Under the pieces are notes generated by a model. It was not told where the DNA came from and ran no database searches. It saw only the letters and a list, made by a program, of their open reading frames with translations. Shown here in pieces: positions 45,986-56,098 of a stretch of 64,000 nt of DNA. The translations under genes and the position numbers were made by a program. Source of the DNA: Clostridia bacterium (lineage in GTDB: Bacteria; Bacillota; Clostridia; Lachnospirales; Lachnospiraceae); assembly GCA_910575725.1 (NCBI GenBank), contig CAJTFE010000027.1, forward strand, positions 1 through 64,000, written 5' to 3'. Numbering within the stretch: position 1 is the first letter of the stretch; every line of letters starts with the position of its first letter.

Positions 45986-47248
45986 TCACTCTCCTGTAAA
46001 GGCTTCATACTGCTTCTTCGGCCCGCCGCACACTGGACAGCGCTCCGGGGCCTTGTCGCCGGTCATCACATAGCCGCAGACAGGGCAGACATAAATCACA
46101 TCCCTTGAAAATCCATCCATATCCGCCGCTTCCTTTAACAGCATGGTATGCTCCTTTTCCGCTGCGGCAGCGCCCGCATACGCCTGCTCCGCAAGCGGGA
46201 ATTCGTGCTCCTTTGCGTAATCCATAAGCATCCGGTAAAAATATTTCTGCTCAAACGCTTCCCCCGGAAGAAAGGTTTCCACTGTCTCCAAAAAAGGCGC
46301 CGGGCGGTCCAGTACGGAATAAAAACTCCGTGCATGATAATATTCAGAGGCCGCAAGGGCGCGAAAGAGATTGGCAATCCTCTTCATTCCTCTGCGCTCT
46401 GCCCGATCCGCAAACATCATATATTTGAAATGGGCCATCAGCTCCCCCTCTACGCTCTCTTTCAGCTTCTGCTTCAAAATTCCGTCCTCACGCTCACGGC
46501 GATAGCAGTCCTCGGAAAGGTTCGCAGTATAATGGCACAATGCCCCATCCTTCACATAGAAATGAACCACATGGTGCTCCACATCACTGGCCCGGATATC
46601 CTCTGACACATCCTCAATCATAGCTCCGCCTCCGCCGGTGCAGATCAGAGGAATCCCGTCCACACAGTCCTCAAATCCGGAATGAACATGGCCGCAGAGA
46701 AGGTATTTTACCTTTTCCTTCCATGGCTCATAGGCCCTTTGAAGGCGTGCAAACTCCTCCTCAGTCACGCAGTTTCGAATAAAATGATTGGGCACCGGGA
46801 TGTGAAACGCAATGACTGCCTGCTCCACTTCCTCCATAGCCAGCACCCTGGACAAAAGTTCAATGCCTTCCTCTTCAAAGCTGCGCTGCGCATTGTCCAG
46901 CACAACCACTGCAAATTCCTCCATAAGAAGCGCATAATTCTTTTCCCCAAAGTAGTCTGTGTAAGCTCCCGTATCGTGATTTCCGCGAAGGGCGTAGACT
47001 TCATTTCCTGCCAGAACCTCTGTAAGCTCCTGTATAGTCTGATAATGATGCCGGGTTCCCGCCGGCACCAGATCTCCCACAACAAGCGTGATGCCGTCCC
47101 TGCCGGTCTCCTCCAAAGCGCCTGCATATACCTTCATATTGTAGGTTCCAAGGCCCTCGCAGCCCGGATCTCCAATCACTCCCATAGAATGCACATCCGC
47201 AAGGCGGATGATGGGATCCGATACCTTCTGAATCTTATTTTTGTCCAT
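45986..47248 (-). CDS. Metallophosphoesterase fused to rubrerythrin (diiron plus rubredoxin)
   Basis: The 420-residue protein joins two enzyme types. Residues 1-220 are a calcineurin-like phosphoesterase: LADVHSMG (DxH), VVGDLVPAG (GD), LRGNHDTG (GNHD), IAFHIP and LLCGHVHSGF (GHxH). Residues about 265-380 are a ferritin-like four-helix bundle with diiron ligands in ESVEGELMAHFKYMMFADRAE, ASEYYHARSF and AAAAEKEHTMLL. Residues about 385-420 are a rubredoxin site (VCPVCGYV..CPVCGGPKKQYEAF). Rubrerythrins reduce peroxide in anaerobes. The pairing with a phosphoesterase is unusual. I chose the ATG at 47248 (MDKNKIQ) behind AAAGG. Confidence 0.85.
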   Translation of the reverse strand: MDKNKIQKVSDPIIRLADVHSMGVIGDPGCEGLGTYNMKVYAGALEETGRDGITLVVGDLVPAGTRHHYQTIQELTEVLAGNEVYALRGNHDTGAYTDYFGEKNYALLMEEFAVVVLDNAQRSFEEEGIELLSRVLAMEEVEQAVIAFHIPVPNHFIRNCVTEEEFARLQRAYEPWKEKVKYLLCGHVHSGFEDCVDGIPLICTGGGGAMIEDVSEDIRASDVEHHVVHFYVKDGALCHYTANLSEDCYRREREDGILKQKLKESVEGELMAHFKYMMFADRAERRGMKRIANLFRALAASEYYHARSFYSVLDRPAPFLETVETFLPGEAFEQKYFYRMLMDYAKEHEFPLAEQAYAGAAAAEKEHTMLLKEAADMDGFSRDVIYVCPVCGYVMTGDKAPERCPVCGGPKKQYEAFTGE

Positions 47249-47443
47249 TCCTGTTATCCTTTCACTGTTTGATGCACTGCATTTCTTGTACCTTTGTATT
47301 ATGCCCTGGGCTGCCGCGTCAATGCATGTCCCATGGACTGGGGAACTCCCCCCGCTCAAAGTATGAGAGCGGATTCCTCTGTGAGAAAATCCGCCCTTTC
47401 CATACTTTTTGCCGCTGTCAAAAGCTTTTCTGCAGCATGTATC

Positions 47444-49519
47444 TTATTCCTCTGCAGCTCTCGCTGCCACTTCCCTCTCCTGTACATCAGACGGAGCCTG
47501 CTCGTAACGCGCAAACTCGTACGCATAGACGCCGCTTCCTCCCGTCATGGAACGCAGGTCTGTAGAATATCCGAAGATCTCAGTCATAGGCACATCCGCC
47601 ACAACCTCCTGCTTTCCGCCGGCTACCGGGTTCATGCCCAGTACGCGGCCGCGGCGCTTATTCAAATCACCCATAACGTCGCCCGTATACTTGTCGGGAA
47701 CTGTTACGGTCATAGAGCAGATAGGCTCCAAAAGCACCGGGCCGGCATCCATAAAGCCCTTCTTAAATGCCTGGATGGTCGCCGTCTTAAACGCCATCTC
47801 GGAGGAGTCTACCGGATGGTAGGATCCGTCGTAGAGCACTGCCTTCACGCCCACAACGGGATATCCGGCCAAGGGTCCCTTGATAACGGATTCCTGAACG
47901 CCCTTTTCCACTGCGGGGAAATAGTTCTTGGGAACTGCTCCGCCTACTACGATCTGGTCAAACACATAAGCAGATTCCAGATCTCCGGAGGGCTCAAAGG
48001 TCATCTTTACATGGCCGTACTGTCCGTGTCCGCCGGACTGCTTCTTATACTTAGAATCCACATCGGATTTCTTACGGATGGTCTCACGGAAGGCAACCTT
48101 GGGACGGCTCAGTTCCACGGCAACCTTGAACTTCTCCTCCAGCTTGCTCACAACTACGTCCAGGTGCTGATCGCCCATGCCGTAAAGCAGCGTCTGGCGG
48201 TTCTCGGAATCGTTGACTGCCTTAAGGGTCAGATCCTCCTCCATCATCTTGGTAAGAGCCTGGGAAATCTTATCCTCATCTCCCTTATTCTTTGCCTTAT
48301 AGCACATATATGTATAGGGCTTGGAAACCTCGGTTCTTCCGAATGCCACCGGCACAGCCTTGGTAGAAAGAGTATCTCCCGTCTTGGTACTGTTCAGCTT
48401 TCCGATGGCGCCGATATCGCCCGCATGAAGCTCGGTAACCTCGATGGGCTTACTGCCCTGCATCACATAAAGCTTGCTCAGCTTCTCCTCTGCTTCCTTA
48501 TCCTGGTTGTAGAGGGTATCATCGGACTTAATAACACCGGAGGACACCTTAATCAGAGAGTATTTTCCAATAAAGGGATCCACGATGGTCTTAAATACAT
48601 AAGCGGATTTTGCCTTGGAGAAATCATAGTTTGCCTCGAAAATCTCGTTGGTCTTGGTGTTGATGCCGTTGCAGGCCTTCTTATCCGGGCTTGGGAACAG
48701 CTCAACAATGTCGTTCATCAGATTGTGGATGTTCCGAAGCTCCGCACTGGATCCCATGGAAACGGGAATCACAGAGCCGTCGCCCACATTGAACTTCATG
48801 GCTGCACGAATCTCACTGACGGTAAATTCCTCACCGTTGAAATAGCGCTCCATAAATTCATCGGAGGTCTCCGCTACTGCGTCCAGAAGGGCCTCCCGGC
48901 AGATTGCAAGATTTTCCTTGGAGTATTCCGGAATGTCGCAGGGCTCGCGCTTTCCGATATCTGTGAACCGGCGGCCTTCCATCTTGCATACATTGATATA
49001 ACCTACAAACTTCTCGTCCTCACGGATAGGCTGATAGAAGGGAGCAATCCTCTTACCATAGCGCTCGGTTAAGTCCTCCACAACCTGACGGAAGGATGCA
49101 TGGTCTACGTCCATCTCGGTCACAAAGAACATCCGGGGCAGCTTGTACTTTTCACACATCTCCCAGGCCTTCTCCGTTCCTACTTCTACGCCGGCCTTGC
49201 CGGATACCACGATGATCGCAGCGTCCGCAGCTGCAACTGCCTCCTCTGCCTCTCCCACAAAGTCAAAATATCCCGGCGCGTCTAAAATATTTATTTTGCA
49301 GTCCTGCCAAATCAGCGGAATCACGGAAGTGCTGATTGAGAACTTTCTCTTAATCTCTTCCTTATCATAATCACTGATGGTATTCCCATCGGTTACCTTA
49401 CCGATTCGGGTCGTAAGCCCGGATACATACGCCATGGCTTCCACCAGACTGGTTTTGCCGCAGCCGCCGTGTCCCAGAAGCACTACGTTCCGAATCTTGT
49501 CAGTTGTGTAAATGTTCAT
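47444..49519 (-). CDS. Elongation factor G-like GTPase (EF-G2 type)
   Basis: The 691-residue protein has all five EF-G domains: G1 GHGGCGKTSLVEAM, G3 NILDAPGYFDF, domain III, domain IV with SGGHGQYGHVKMTFEP, and domain V ending in MTGGSGVYAYEFARYEQ. It differs from translational EF-G at two GTPase positions: the catalytic His of DTPGH is Tyr (DAPGY), and the base-reading NKxD is TEMD. These changes mark the EF-G2 paralogues whose role is unclear. It is unlikely to be the cell's main EF-G. A good promoter lies 75 bp upstream and GGAGG precedes the ATG. Confidence 0.88.
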   Translation of the reverse strand: MNIYTTDKIRNVVLLGHGGCGKTSLVEAMAYVSGLTTRIGKVTDGNTISDYDKEEIKRKFSISTSVIPLIWQDCKINILDAPGYFDFVGEAEEAVAAADAAIIVVSGKAGVEVGTEKAWEMCEKYKLPRMFFVTEMDVDHASFRQVVEDLTERYGKRIAPFYQPIREDEKFVGYINVCKMEGRRFTDIGKREPCDIPEYSKENLAICREALLDAVAETSDEFMERYFNGEEFTVSEIRAAMKFNVGDGSVIPVSMGSSAELRNIHNLMNDIVELFPSPDKKACNGINTKTNEIFEANYDFSKAKSAYVFKTIVDPFIGKYSLIKVSSGVIKSDDTLYNQDKEAEEKLSKLYVMQGSKPIEVTELHAGDIGAIGKLNSTKTGDTLSTKAVPVAFGRTEVSKPYTYMCYKAKNKGDEDKISQALTKMMEEDLTLKAVNDSENRQTLLYGMGDQHLDVVVSKLEEKFKVAVELSRPKVAFRETIRKKSDVDSKYKKQSGGHGQYGHVKMTFEPSGDLESAYVFDQIVVGGAVPKNYFPAVEKGVQESVIKGPLAGYPVVGVKAVLYDGSYHPVDSSEMAFKTATIQAFKKGFMDAGPVLLEPICSMTVTVPDKYTGDVMGDLNKRRGRVLGMNPVAGGKQEVVADVPMTEIFGYSTDLRSMTGGSGVYAYEFARYEQAPSDVQEREVAARAAEE

Positions 49520-49586
49520 GCCTTATCCTCCAATATTTTTTTGCGCCTCCGTGCCTCGTTTCCACCCCGGAGACTGCCATGTATAT

Positions 49587-49615
49587 ATTCTACTAAAAAT
49601 CAAAGGAAAGTTCAA
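49587..49615 (-). promoter_or_regulatory. Predicted promoter of the EF-G-like gene
   Basis: On the minus strand TTGAAC, 17 bp, TAGAAT, between the antitoxin gene stop and the EF-G-like start. Confidence 0.7.
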
Positions 49616-49664
49616 GTGTTTTATACAAATCGACAGACGAAAGCCTGGGATGCAAGCGCCTTAT

Positions 49665-50696
49665 TTATGGAATAGACAATTCCTTTGCATACTGAAAAGA
49701 AATAACAGCTCTTGAAGCTGTTTTTACATAGGCTGTTTCCATATGCATAGCATGAATAATCGTATCCTTGGTACAGCTTCCAAAAACACGAATAATTTCA
49801 TCAAGGATATCCATATCTTCTTTGGAAAGAGACTGATATTGTTCATTTACTGATTTTTTAAAATAGTACCCTGTGCCATCCCCCAGTTCAACCTCATCAT
49901 AATCAACACCGTAAAGATCAATGATGGAATCATGGGCAATGGGAACTGCCCCCATTGGAAGGGCCTGGTAGATAAGGCCTGTTATCGCATGGCCTCTGCG
50001 CTTAAATGAAAGTGTATCCGAATACCACAAAAGCTTCATAAGCTTTACCTTGTAAAGCTTGATTACCTGCGGCGCATTGGAAAAATAGCGGATAACATCA
50101 ACTACTTTATCAAGAGAAAGCCGCACATTCCCACTATATTCAAAATTATCGGAAAATCTTGCATATTGGGCAAAAATTGCCTTTCGAAGATACTGATCCC
50201 GTTCCTGCTCAAAAATGCGTATCGCTTTAGTCCTATATTTTGCATAAGAAGATTCCGTAAAAGACTCCTTCACCAGATCCAGCAAGGCCAGAAACCATTC
50301 CGGATCATCCCTAAGCTTTTTTAAGATCGTATCATGGGCCGCATCCTGTACCTGATGCCCTTCATATCTGGTAATTGTCTTTTTGCCCCATCCAAGCAAA
50401 AGGCTGAGATCACTCTGGCTAATCCCATATTTTTCACGAATAGCTGAAATGTCCTTTGAAGTCAGAAGCCTCTGCTTTTGCCGGTATGCATCTTTCATGG
50501 AAATATCATTGGCGCACATCTGTATTTCATCCGCATAATATTCTTCCGTTCTGCTGCAATAATAATACTCTGCCGGAAATTCTACGGAAACACCTTTAAA
50601 AATGTTTTTGTCTATATAACTTACCATCTCTACTTCATGCTCTTCCATGCAGCTTAAACAAAGCATCTTTTTTCGATTCAGCAATTTCCTGTTCAT
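49665..50696 (-). CDS. MqsA-like antitoxin with C-terminal SocA/Panacea-like domain
   Basis: The 343-residue protein has three parts. Residues 1-65 form an MqsA-style zinc-binding domain (CLSC near residue 13; YYYCSRTEEYYADEI later). Residues about 75-130 form an HTH like that of MqsA (REKYGISQSDLSLLLGWGKKTITRYEG..ILKKLRDDPEW). Residues about 180-340 resemble the SocA/Panacea (DUF4065) domain: VIKLYKVKLMKLLWYSDTLSFKRRGHAITGLIYQALPMGAVP. That domain neutralises unrelated toxins in many toxin-antitoxin systems. The gene lies 15 bp after a small toxin-like gene under a shared promoter with a palindromic operator. Confidence 0.82.
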   Translation of the reverse strand: MNRKLLNRKKMLCLSCMEEHEVEMVSYIDKNIFKGVSVEFPAEYYYCSRTEEYYADEIQMCANDISMKDAYRQKQRLLTSKDISAIREKYGISQSDLSLLLGWGKKTITRYEGHQVQDAAHDTILKKLRDDPEWFLALLDLVKESFTESSYAKYRTKAIRIFEQERDQYLRKAIFAQYARFSDNFEYSGNVRLSLDKVVDVIRYFSNAPQVIKLYKVKLMKLLWYSDTLSFKRRGHAITGLIYQALPMGAVPIAHDSIIDLYGVDYDEVELGDGTGYYFKKSVNEQYQSLSKEDMDILDEIIRVFGSCTKDTIIHAMHMETAYVKTASRAVISFQYAKELSIP

Positions 50697-50711
50697 GATT
50701 TCACCGCTTTC

Positions 50712-51194
50712 TTATTCCTGCTCATTATTCACTTCAACGGTTGAAGAGATATTGCCGGTATGATCTCCATAAGGAAACATCTCTGGAGTAAAAGCTTGTG
50801 CCGCAAAATGAAAAGACATAATAAAGGTTGTATGCCTGCCATATGCCGCCAGCAGTTCTACTCTTATCTTAATATACACATCCTTGGTGCCATTGTATAC
50901 TTTTCCGAATTCACGCATTTCGCTTCTCTTTGGAAACCGCAAATCTTTTACAGTGCGCATATATTCCTTTACCGTTAAAGTCTGCAATTCTCTGCGCAAT
51001 GCATCTACCGGATTCTCACCGGGAAATAATTCTGCAACTGTATATGCATTTGTATAGCGTATATCCCGCTTCTGATCAATCTGGCGCATCTCCTGAAATG
51101 CAATCTGGGCATCATGCTCCAGGGCATATTTCAAATTTTGTAAATAAGCGCGAACCTCTGGTTCACTCTCAACTCTCTCCTTTCCATCTGCCAA
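50712..51194 (-). CDS. Putative MqsR-like toxin
   Basis: The 160-residue protein precedes the antitoxin, the order seen in mqsRA. Its middle part (ELQTLTVKEYMRTVKDLRFPKR) and strands DVYIKIRVEL and TTFIMSFHFA follow the helix-strand order of MqsR, a RelE-fold mRNA-cleaving toxin, although sequence identity looks low and the protein is longer, with an N-terminal helical extension and an acidic C-terminal tail. The start is TTG, seven bases after GAGGAG. The toxin call rests largely on context; the fold resemblance is inference. Confidence 0.6.
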   Translation of the reverse strand: MADGKERVESEPEVRAYLQNLKYALEHDAQIAFQEMRQIDQKRDIRYTNAYTVAELFPGENPVDALRRELQTLTVKEYMRTVKDLRFPKRSEMREFGKVYNGTKDVYIKIRVELLAAYGRHTTFIMSFHFAAQAFTPEMFPYGDHTGNISSTVEVNNEQE

Positions 51195-51213
51195 CTCTGT
51201 ACTCCTCTATTCC

Positions 51214-51258
51214 GGTATCATTTGATACCATTTTACACTTATCAAAAAATAATGTCAA
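51214..51258 (-). promoter_or_regulatory. Promoter and palindromic operator of the toxin-antitoxin operon
   Basis: On the minus strand TTGACA (51253-51258), 17 bp, TAAAAT (51230-51235). Directly after the -10 lies GGTATCAAATGATACC (51214-51229), a perfect palindrome placed to block RNA polymerase, as expected for autorepression by the antitoxin HTH. Confidence 0.8.
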
Positions 51259-51284
51259 CTATTCGCCAGAAAATTATCTCTGTC

Positions 51285-53516
51285 TCAATCGAAATACATA
51301 TGATAAACTTCCTCCAGCCGCCTTCTCTGGGCTCCTTTGAGCGTCTGGCCGTAAATCTGCTCCGCCAGGGTTAAGGCCTGCTCATAGTAAGCCTCCTGCT
51401 GTCCACGGTCGGCTTCCTGGGAAATCTGCTGGATCAAGGCTTCAATGCGGTCTGCCAGGGCGTGATCGTCCCGGTAATTCTGTATCGTATAGCCTGGCGA
51501 AAGAACCTCTGATCCGTCCCGTCCCGGATAATACTTCTCATCGCCGCTCACAATCCCCGTGGTGGTCTCAAAGCGTTCCTGCTTTGTCCCCTCCACAAGT
51601 GCCTCCATGGCATCCCTCCAAATCTGGGCCGGATAGCTTCCTCCGTAGAGATTGCTAAGCTCCCTTGGCATATCGTATCCCACCCAGACTGCCATGGCAT
51701 AGTCCGGGGTGATTCCCACAAACCATCCGTCCTTGCTGTTGTTGGTAGTGCCTGTCTTTCCGGCGGCCTCCACGGTGCTCTTCCAGCCCATTTTTCTTGC
51801 AGTGCCCTTTTTGATCACGCCTTTTAAAATATCGATCATCAGATCTGCCTGCTCAGCCCCATACACCTGCCTGATCTCATAAGGCTCGTAAAGCTCCTCC
51901 CCATATTTATCTAAAATAGACACAATACAGTCTGTCTGCTGAAACTGGCCGTGATTTGCCACACAGGAGTAGGCATTTGCCATCTCTACGGTCGTAGTCC
52001 CGTAGGTAAATCCGCCTAAAGAGGAAGCCGGGTAATAGTCATCCGGCACAATCCGGTTAAAGCTCATATTCTGGAGATAGGACAAGCCTTCCTTAGGCGT
52101 GATTTCACAGAAAAGCCGCCAGGCCGCACCGTTTTTTGAGCTTTCCACCGCGGCGCGCAAAGTAATCTTGGCGCCGTACATTTCAAGAACCTTCTCCGGC
52201 TCCTCCTTTGCCTTTTCCACGTCAATGTCCGTTAAAACAGAACGATCTGTATACCCCCGCTCCAAAGCCGGAAGATAGACAATCAACGGTTTAATGGAGC
52301 TTCCCGGCTGACGGTAGGACTGGTAGGCCCTGTTTAAGGTATAAGTGCCGCCACCCTGGGTTCTCCCTCCCACAATCGCCTCTACCTTGCCGGTTTCATT
52401 ATTGATCACCGTGGCGGCTCCCTGGAGGGCAAACTGGCCGTTTTCCGCTTTCTCCTCGTCAAAGGCAAGGGCATTGTCTACACTCATCTGAAGGAGCTCT
52501 TGCTTTTCCTTATTTAATGTGGTTTTTATTACATAGCCTCCTGTATACAATTCTGCCCGAAGCCGCTCGTAGGCTTGATTGTAGGTCTCCATATAGAAGT
52601 TATAATCCTCCATGGCTGCAAAGGAATAGCGGAACAAAAAGCCGTCAAGCTTCATCAGGTAGCGCACGGCGCAGTCAATGGCATAGGTAGTCTCATAATC
52701 TTTGATCTCAATCGGCTTCTTTTCATTGAGAACCAGGTCCTCCCGGAGGGCCTGGATGCGCTGGGTCTCCGTGATCATCTCACATTCCTGCATGTCCTTT
52801 AGAACCTTATCCCGTCTGGGAATTGCGTTGCTTTTGTTCTTCAGCGGATCGTAGTAGGAGGGCGAATTGGGAATGGCGCACAAATAGGCTGTCTCATTTA
52901 AAGACAGCTCGCAGGCCGGTTTGTTGAAATAAAATTGTGCCGCCGCCTCTATGCCGTAGCAGTTATTTGCAAAATAAATGTTGTTGATGTAGAATTCTAT
53001 AATTTCTTCCTTGGAATACTTTTTTTCTACCTCCAGGGCATAGCAGATCTCCTTGATTTTTCGCTCCAGGGTAACTTCCTTTGTGATAAATACGTTCCGC
53101 ACAAGCTGCTGGGTGATGGTGCTGGCTCCGTGAACCCTCTCGCCTCCGGAGGTGACAAACTCAATCCCAACCCGGACAATGCCCTTTAAATCAATGCCCT
53201 TATGCTCCCAAAAGCTCCGATCCTCCACAGCAATAAAGGCATTCACTACATTTTCCGGGATCTCATCGAAGGTCAAGTAAATCTTGCTTCCATTTCCCGA
53301 CAGCTCAGTGAGCAGACCCCCCTCGTCGTCGTAGAAATAACTGGTCAGGTTCCGCTTAAAAGTATTGCTGTTTGACTCCTCCACAGCGCGCGCAGCCTCC
53401 AGGCTGTATTCCTCATACAAAGGGTAGACCTTGTAAATTACGGCGCCGCCCAGGACAAGGAGGGCTGTGACGGTTAGAATGATTAGGATTTTAAAGATTC
53501 TTTTTATTACTTTCAT
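51285..53516 (-). CDS. Class A penicillin-binding protein (PBP1A type)
   Basis: The 743-residue protein has an N-terminal membrane helix (about 8-28), a GT51 glycosyltransferase domain with the catalytic EDRSFWEHKGIDLKGIVR and the STITQQLVRNVF motif, and a transpeptidase domain with GSSIKP (active Ser and Lys), a Ser-x-Asn-type motif at SSKNG, and KTGTTNNSKDGWFVG. It polymerises and crosslinks peptidoglycan at the cytoplasmic membrane. Length is average for clostridial PBP1A. It is transcribed toward the toxin-antitoxin operon promoter, which it approaches within 90 bp. Confidence 0.95.
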   Translation of the reverse strand: MKVIKRIFKILIILTVTALLVLGGAVIYKVYPLYEEYSLEAARAVEESNSNTFKRNLTSYFYDDEGGLLTELSGNGSKIYLTFDEIPENVVNAFIAVEDRSFWEHKGIDLKGIVRVGIEFVTSGGERVHGASTITQQLVRNVFITKEVTLERKIKEICYALEVEKKYSKEEIIEFYINNIYFANNCYGIEAAAQFYFNKPACELSLNETAYLCAIPNSPSYYDPLKNKSNAIPRRDKVLKDMQECEMITETQRIQALREDLVLNEKKPIEIKDYETTYAIDCAVRYLMKLDGFLFRYSFAAMEDYNFYMETYNQAYERLRAELYTGGYVIKTTLNKEKQELLQMSVDNALAFDEEKAENGQFALQGAATVINNETGKVEAIVGGRTQGGGTYTLNRAYQSYRQPGSSIKPLIVYLPALERGYTDRSVLTDIDVEKAKEEPEKVLEMYGAKITLRAAVESSKNGAAWRLFCEITPKEGLSYLQNMSFNRIVPDDYYPASSLGGFTYGTTTVEMANAYSCVANHGQFQQTDCIVSILDKYGEELYEPYEIRQVYGAEQADLMIDILKGVIKKGTARKMGWKSTVEAAGKTGTTNNSKDGWFVGITPDYAMAVWVGYDMPRELSNLYGGSYPAQIWRDAMEALVEGTKQERFETTTGIVSGDEKYYPGRDGSEVLSPGYTIQNYRDDHALADRIEALIQQISQEADRGQQEAYYEQALTLAEQIYGQTLKGAQRRRLEEVYHMYFD

Positions 53517-53722
53517 AGAGTTGTTCCATCTTCATGCTTCTTAATAGAGTATGCAGTTATTTTATATTACTTTCTCCATTTGGTAAAGGGGATCGCCCTA
53601 CCAAAAAAATATATTTTTCTTTGGAATATCTGTTAATGTTCTATGATTCCTCATTTGTTACTTGGTACGGATCGAACAGTAACTCTCACTTTTTAATTTT
53701 ATCACTTTAAAGCAAAAGAGTA

Positions 53723-53751
53723 TTGACATTCCCATAAAAAAATCGTAAACT
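53723..53751 (+). promoter_or_regulatory. Predicted promoter of the aroF-tyrA-aroA operon
   Basis: TTGACA (53723-53728), 17 bp, TAAACT (53746-53751), about 50 bp before the aroF start. The rest of the 286-bp gap from the PBP gene shows no T-box or other leader that I can recognise. Confidence 0.7.
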
Positions 53752-53802
53752 GATACTTGTTTGTGTGCTGCAAAGAGAATTGAAAGAAATGAGGCATTTT
53801 TT

Positions 53803-54816
<1,014 letters not shown>

Positions 54817-54840
54817 GTTTTTGGGAGGATTGGAAGAGAT

Positions 54841-54863
54841 GTTACGGTACTAGAATAGGAGAG
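54841..54863 (+). repeat. Family A remnant upstream of tyrA
   Basis: GTTACGGTACTAGAATAGGAG matches the 3' end of family A elements (TTACGGAACTGGAATAGGAG) and supplies the tyrA ribosome binding site. No paired arm is visible. Confidence 0.5.
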
Positions 54864-54870
54864 CAAAAAT

Positions 54871-55968
54871 ATGAAGATAGAAACCGTAGGGTTTGTAGGT
54901 CTTGGGCTGATCGGCGGTTCCATCGCCAAAGCCATTAAGGCTTTCCACCCGGAAATTCAGATCATGGCTTATATGCGGACCACGGACACGCTGATTGAGG
55001 CGGCCAACGAAGGAACCGTGGACATTGCCTGCACTGGGGTAGACGGCCAGTTTGCCGCCTGCGACTGCATTTTCCTCTGCGCCCCTGTTTCTACCAATGC
55101 TATGTATCTGGAACGGCTAAAGCCTGTGATCAAAACAGATTGTATTCTTACGGATGTGGGAAGCACGAAGACCGACATCCATGAGCGCGTGACGGCGCTT
55201 GATTTGGAGGAGCATTTTATCGGCGGCCATCCCATGGCCGGGTCGGAGAAAACGGGCTATGCCAATGCCAAGCCCCATCTCATTGAGAATGCTTACTATA
55301 TTATTACCCCCTCCGCCCGGGTTCCTAAGGAAGCGGTGGATGTGTTTGTGCCTTTTATTGCCTCCTTGAAGGCTCTGCCCCTGGTGCTTGATTACCGGCG
55401 GCACGACTTTATTACGGCCTCTGTAAGCCACCTGCCCCATCTGATCGCCTCTTCCCTGGTGAATCTGGTGCAGGAGCTTGACAGCACAGACGCCTTAATG
55501 AAACGCATTGCCGCAGGCGGATTCAAGGATATTACCCGTATCGCCTCCTCCTCGCCGGAAATGTGGGAGCAAATCTGTACGACAAATAAAGAAAATCTCA
55601 TACAGGTTCTGGACTGCTATCTCACACAGCTTGCCGCGGTGAAAAAACAGCTGGAGGAACAGGACAGCGACGGACTTTACCGCTTTTTTGAAACCTCCAG
55701 AAATTACCGGAATTCCATTCCCGATTCCTCTGCCGGGCCGATCAAAAAAATGTACGCCTTTTACTGCGACATGGTAGATGAGGCCGGCGGCGTTGCAGTT
55801 CTCTCAACCATCCTGGCAGCAGGCGGCGTCAGTTTGAAAAATATCGGGATTATTCACAACCGGGAGTTTGAAGAGGCCGTGCTGAAGGTAGAGCTTTACG
55901 ACGAGGCTTCCTATGAAAAGGCGATTGCCCTCCTTCGGAAATACCGGTATACCATATATGAGCGTTGA
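54871..55968 (+). CDS. tyrA: Prephenate dehydrogenase
   Basis: The 365-residue NAD(P)-dependent enzyme converts prephenate to 4-hydroxyphenylpyruvate for tyrosine. The Rossmann motif is GFVGLGLIGGSIAKAIK, the catalytic His lies in FIGGHPMAGSEKTGY, and VSHLPHLIASSLVN is the helical-domain signature. The C-terminal 75 residues (GVAVLSTILAAGGVSLKNIGI) form an ACT-like domain for feedback control. TAGGAG precedes the ATG. Two tandem family A hairpins follow before aroA. Confidence 0.94.
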   Translation: MKIETVGFVGLGLIGGSIAKAIKAFHPEIQIMAYMRTTDTLIEAANEGTVDIACTGVDGQFAACDCIFLCAPVSTNAMYLERLKPVIKTDCILTDVGSTKTDIHERVTALDLEEHFIGGHPMAGSEKTGYANAKPHLIENAYYIITPSARVPKEAVDVFVPFIASLKALPLVLDYRRHDFITASVSHLPHLIASSLVNLVQELDSTDALMKRIAAGGFKDITRIASSSPEMWEQICTTNKENLIQVLDCYLTQLAAVKKQLEEQDSDGLYRFFETSRNYRNSIPDSSAGPIKKMYAFYCDMVDEAGGVAVLSTILAAGGVSLKNIGIIHNREFEEAVLKVELYDEASYEKAIALLRKYRYTIYER

Positions 55969-55992
55969 AACTGAATCTTACGGAACTTGAAA

Positions 55993-56093
55993 CAGTAATA
56001 TCCCTCAAAGTGCACAAATCAATTTTCAGACGCATGTTTTTGCGGCTGGAAATTGATTTCATACTCGTGTACTTTGAGGGATATTACGGAACT
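55993..56093 (+). repeat. Family A hairpin element, first of two before aroA
   Basis: CAGTAATATCCCTCAAAG pairs with CTTTGAGGGATATTACGG around the shared core AAATCAATTTTCAG..CTGGAAATTGATTT. A further remnant TTACGGAACTTGAAA (55978 onward) lies just before it. Confidence 0.9.
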
Positions 56094-56098
56094 AGGAT

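Noticed and set aside
47294-49072. A 592-codon plus-strand frame opposite the EF-G-like gene
   Set aside because: Long because the real gene uses few codons whose complements are stops; the product has no domain and the EF-G motifs are on the other strand.
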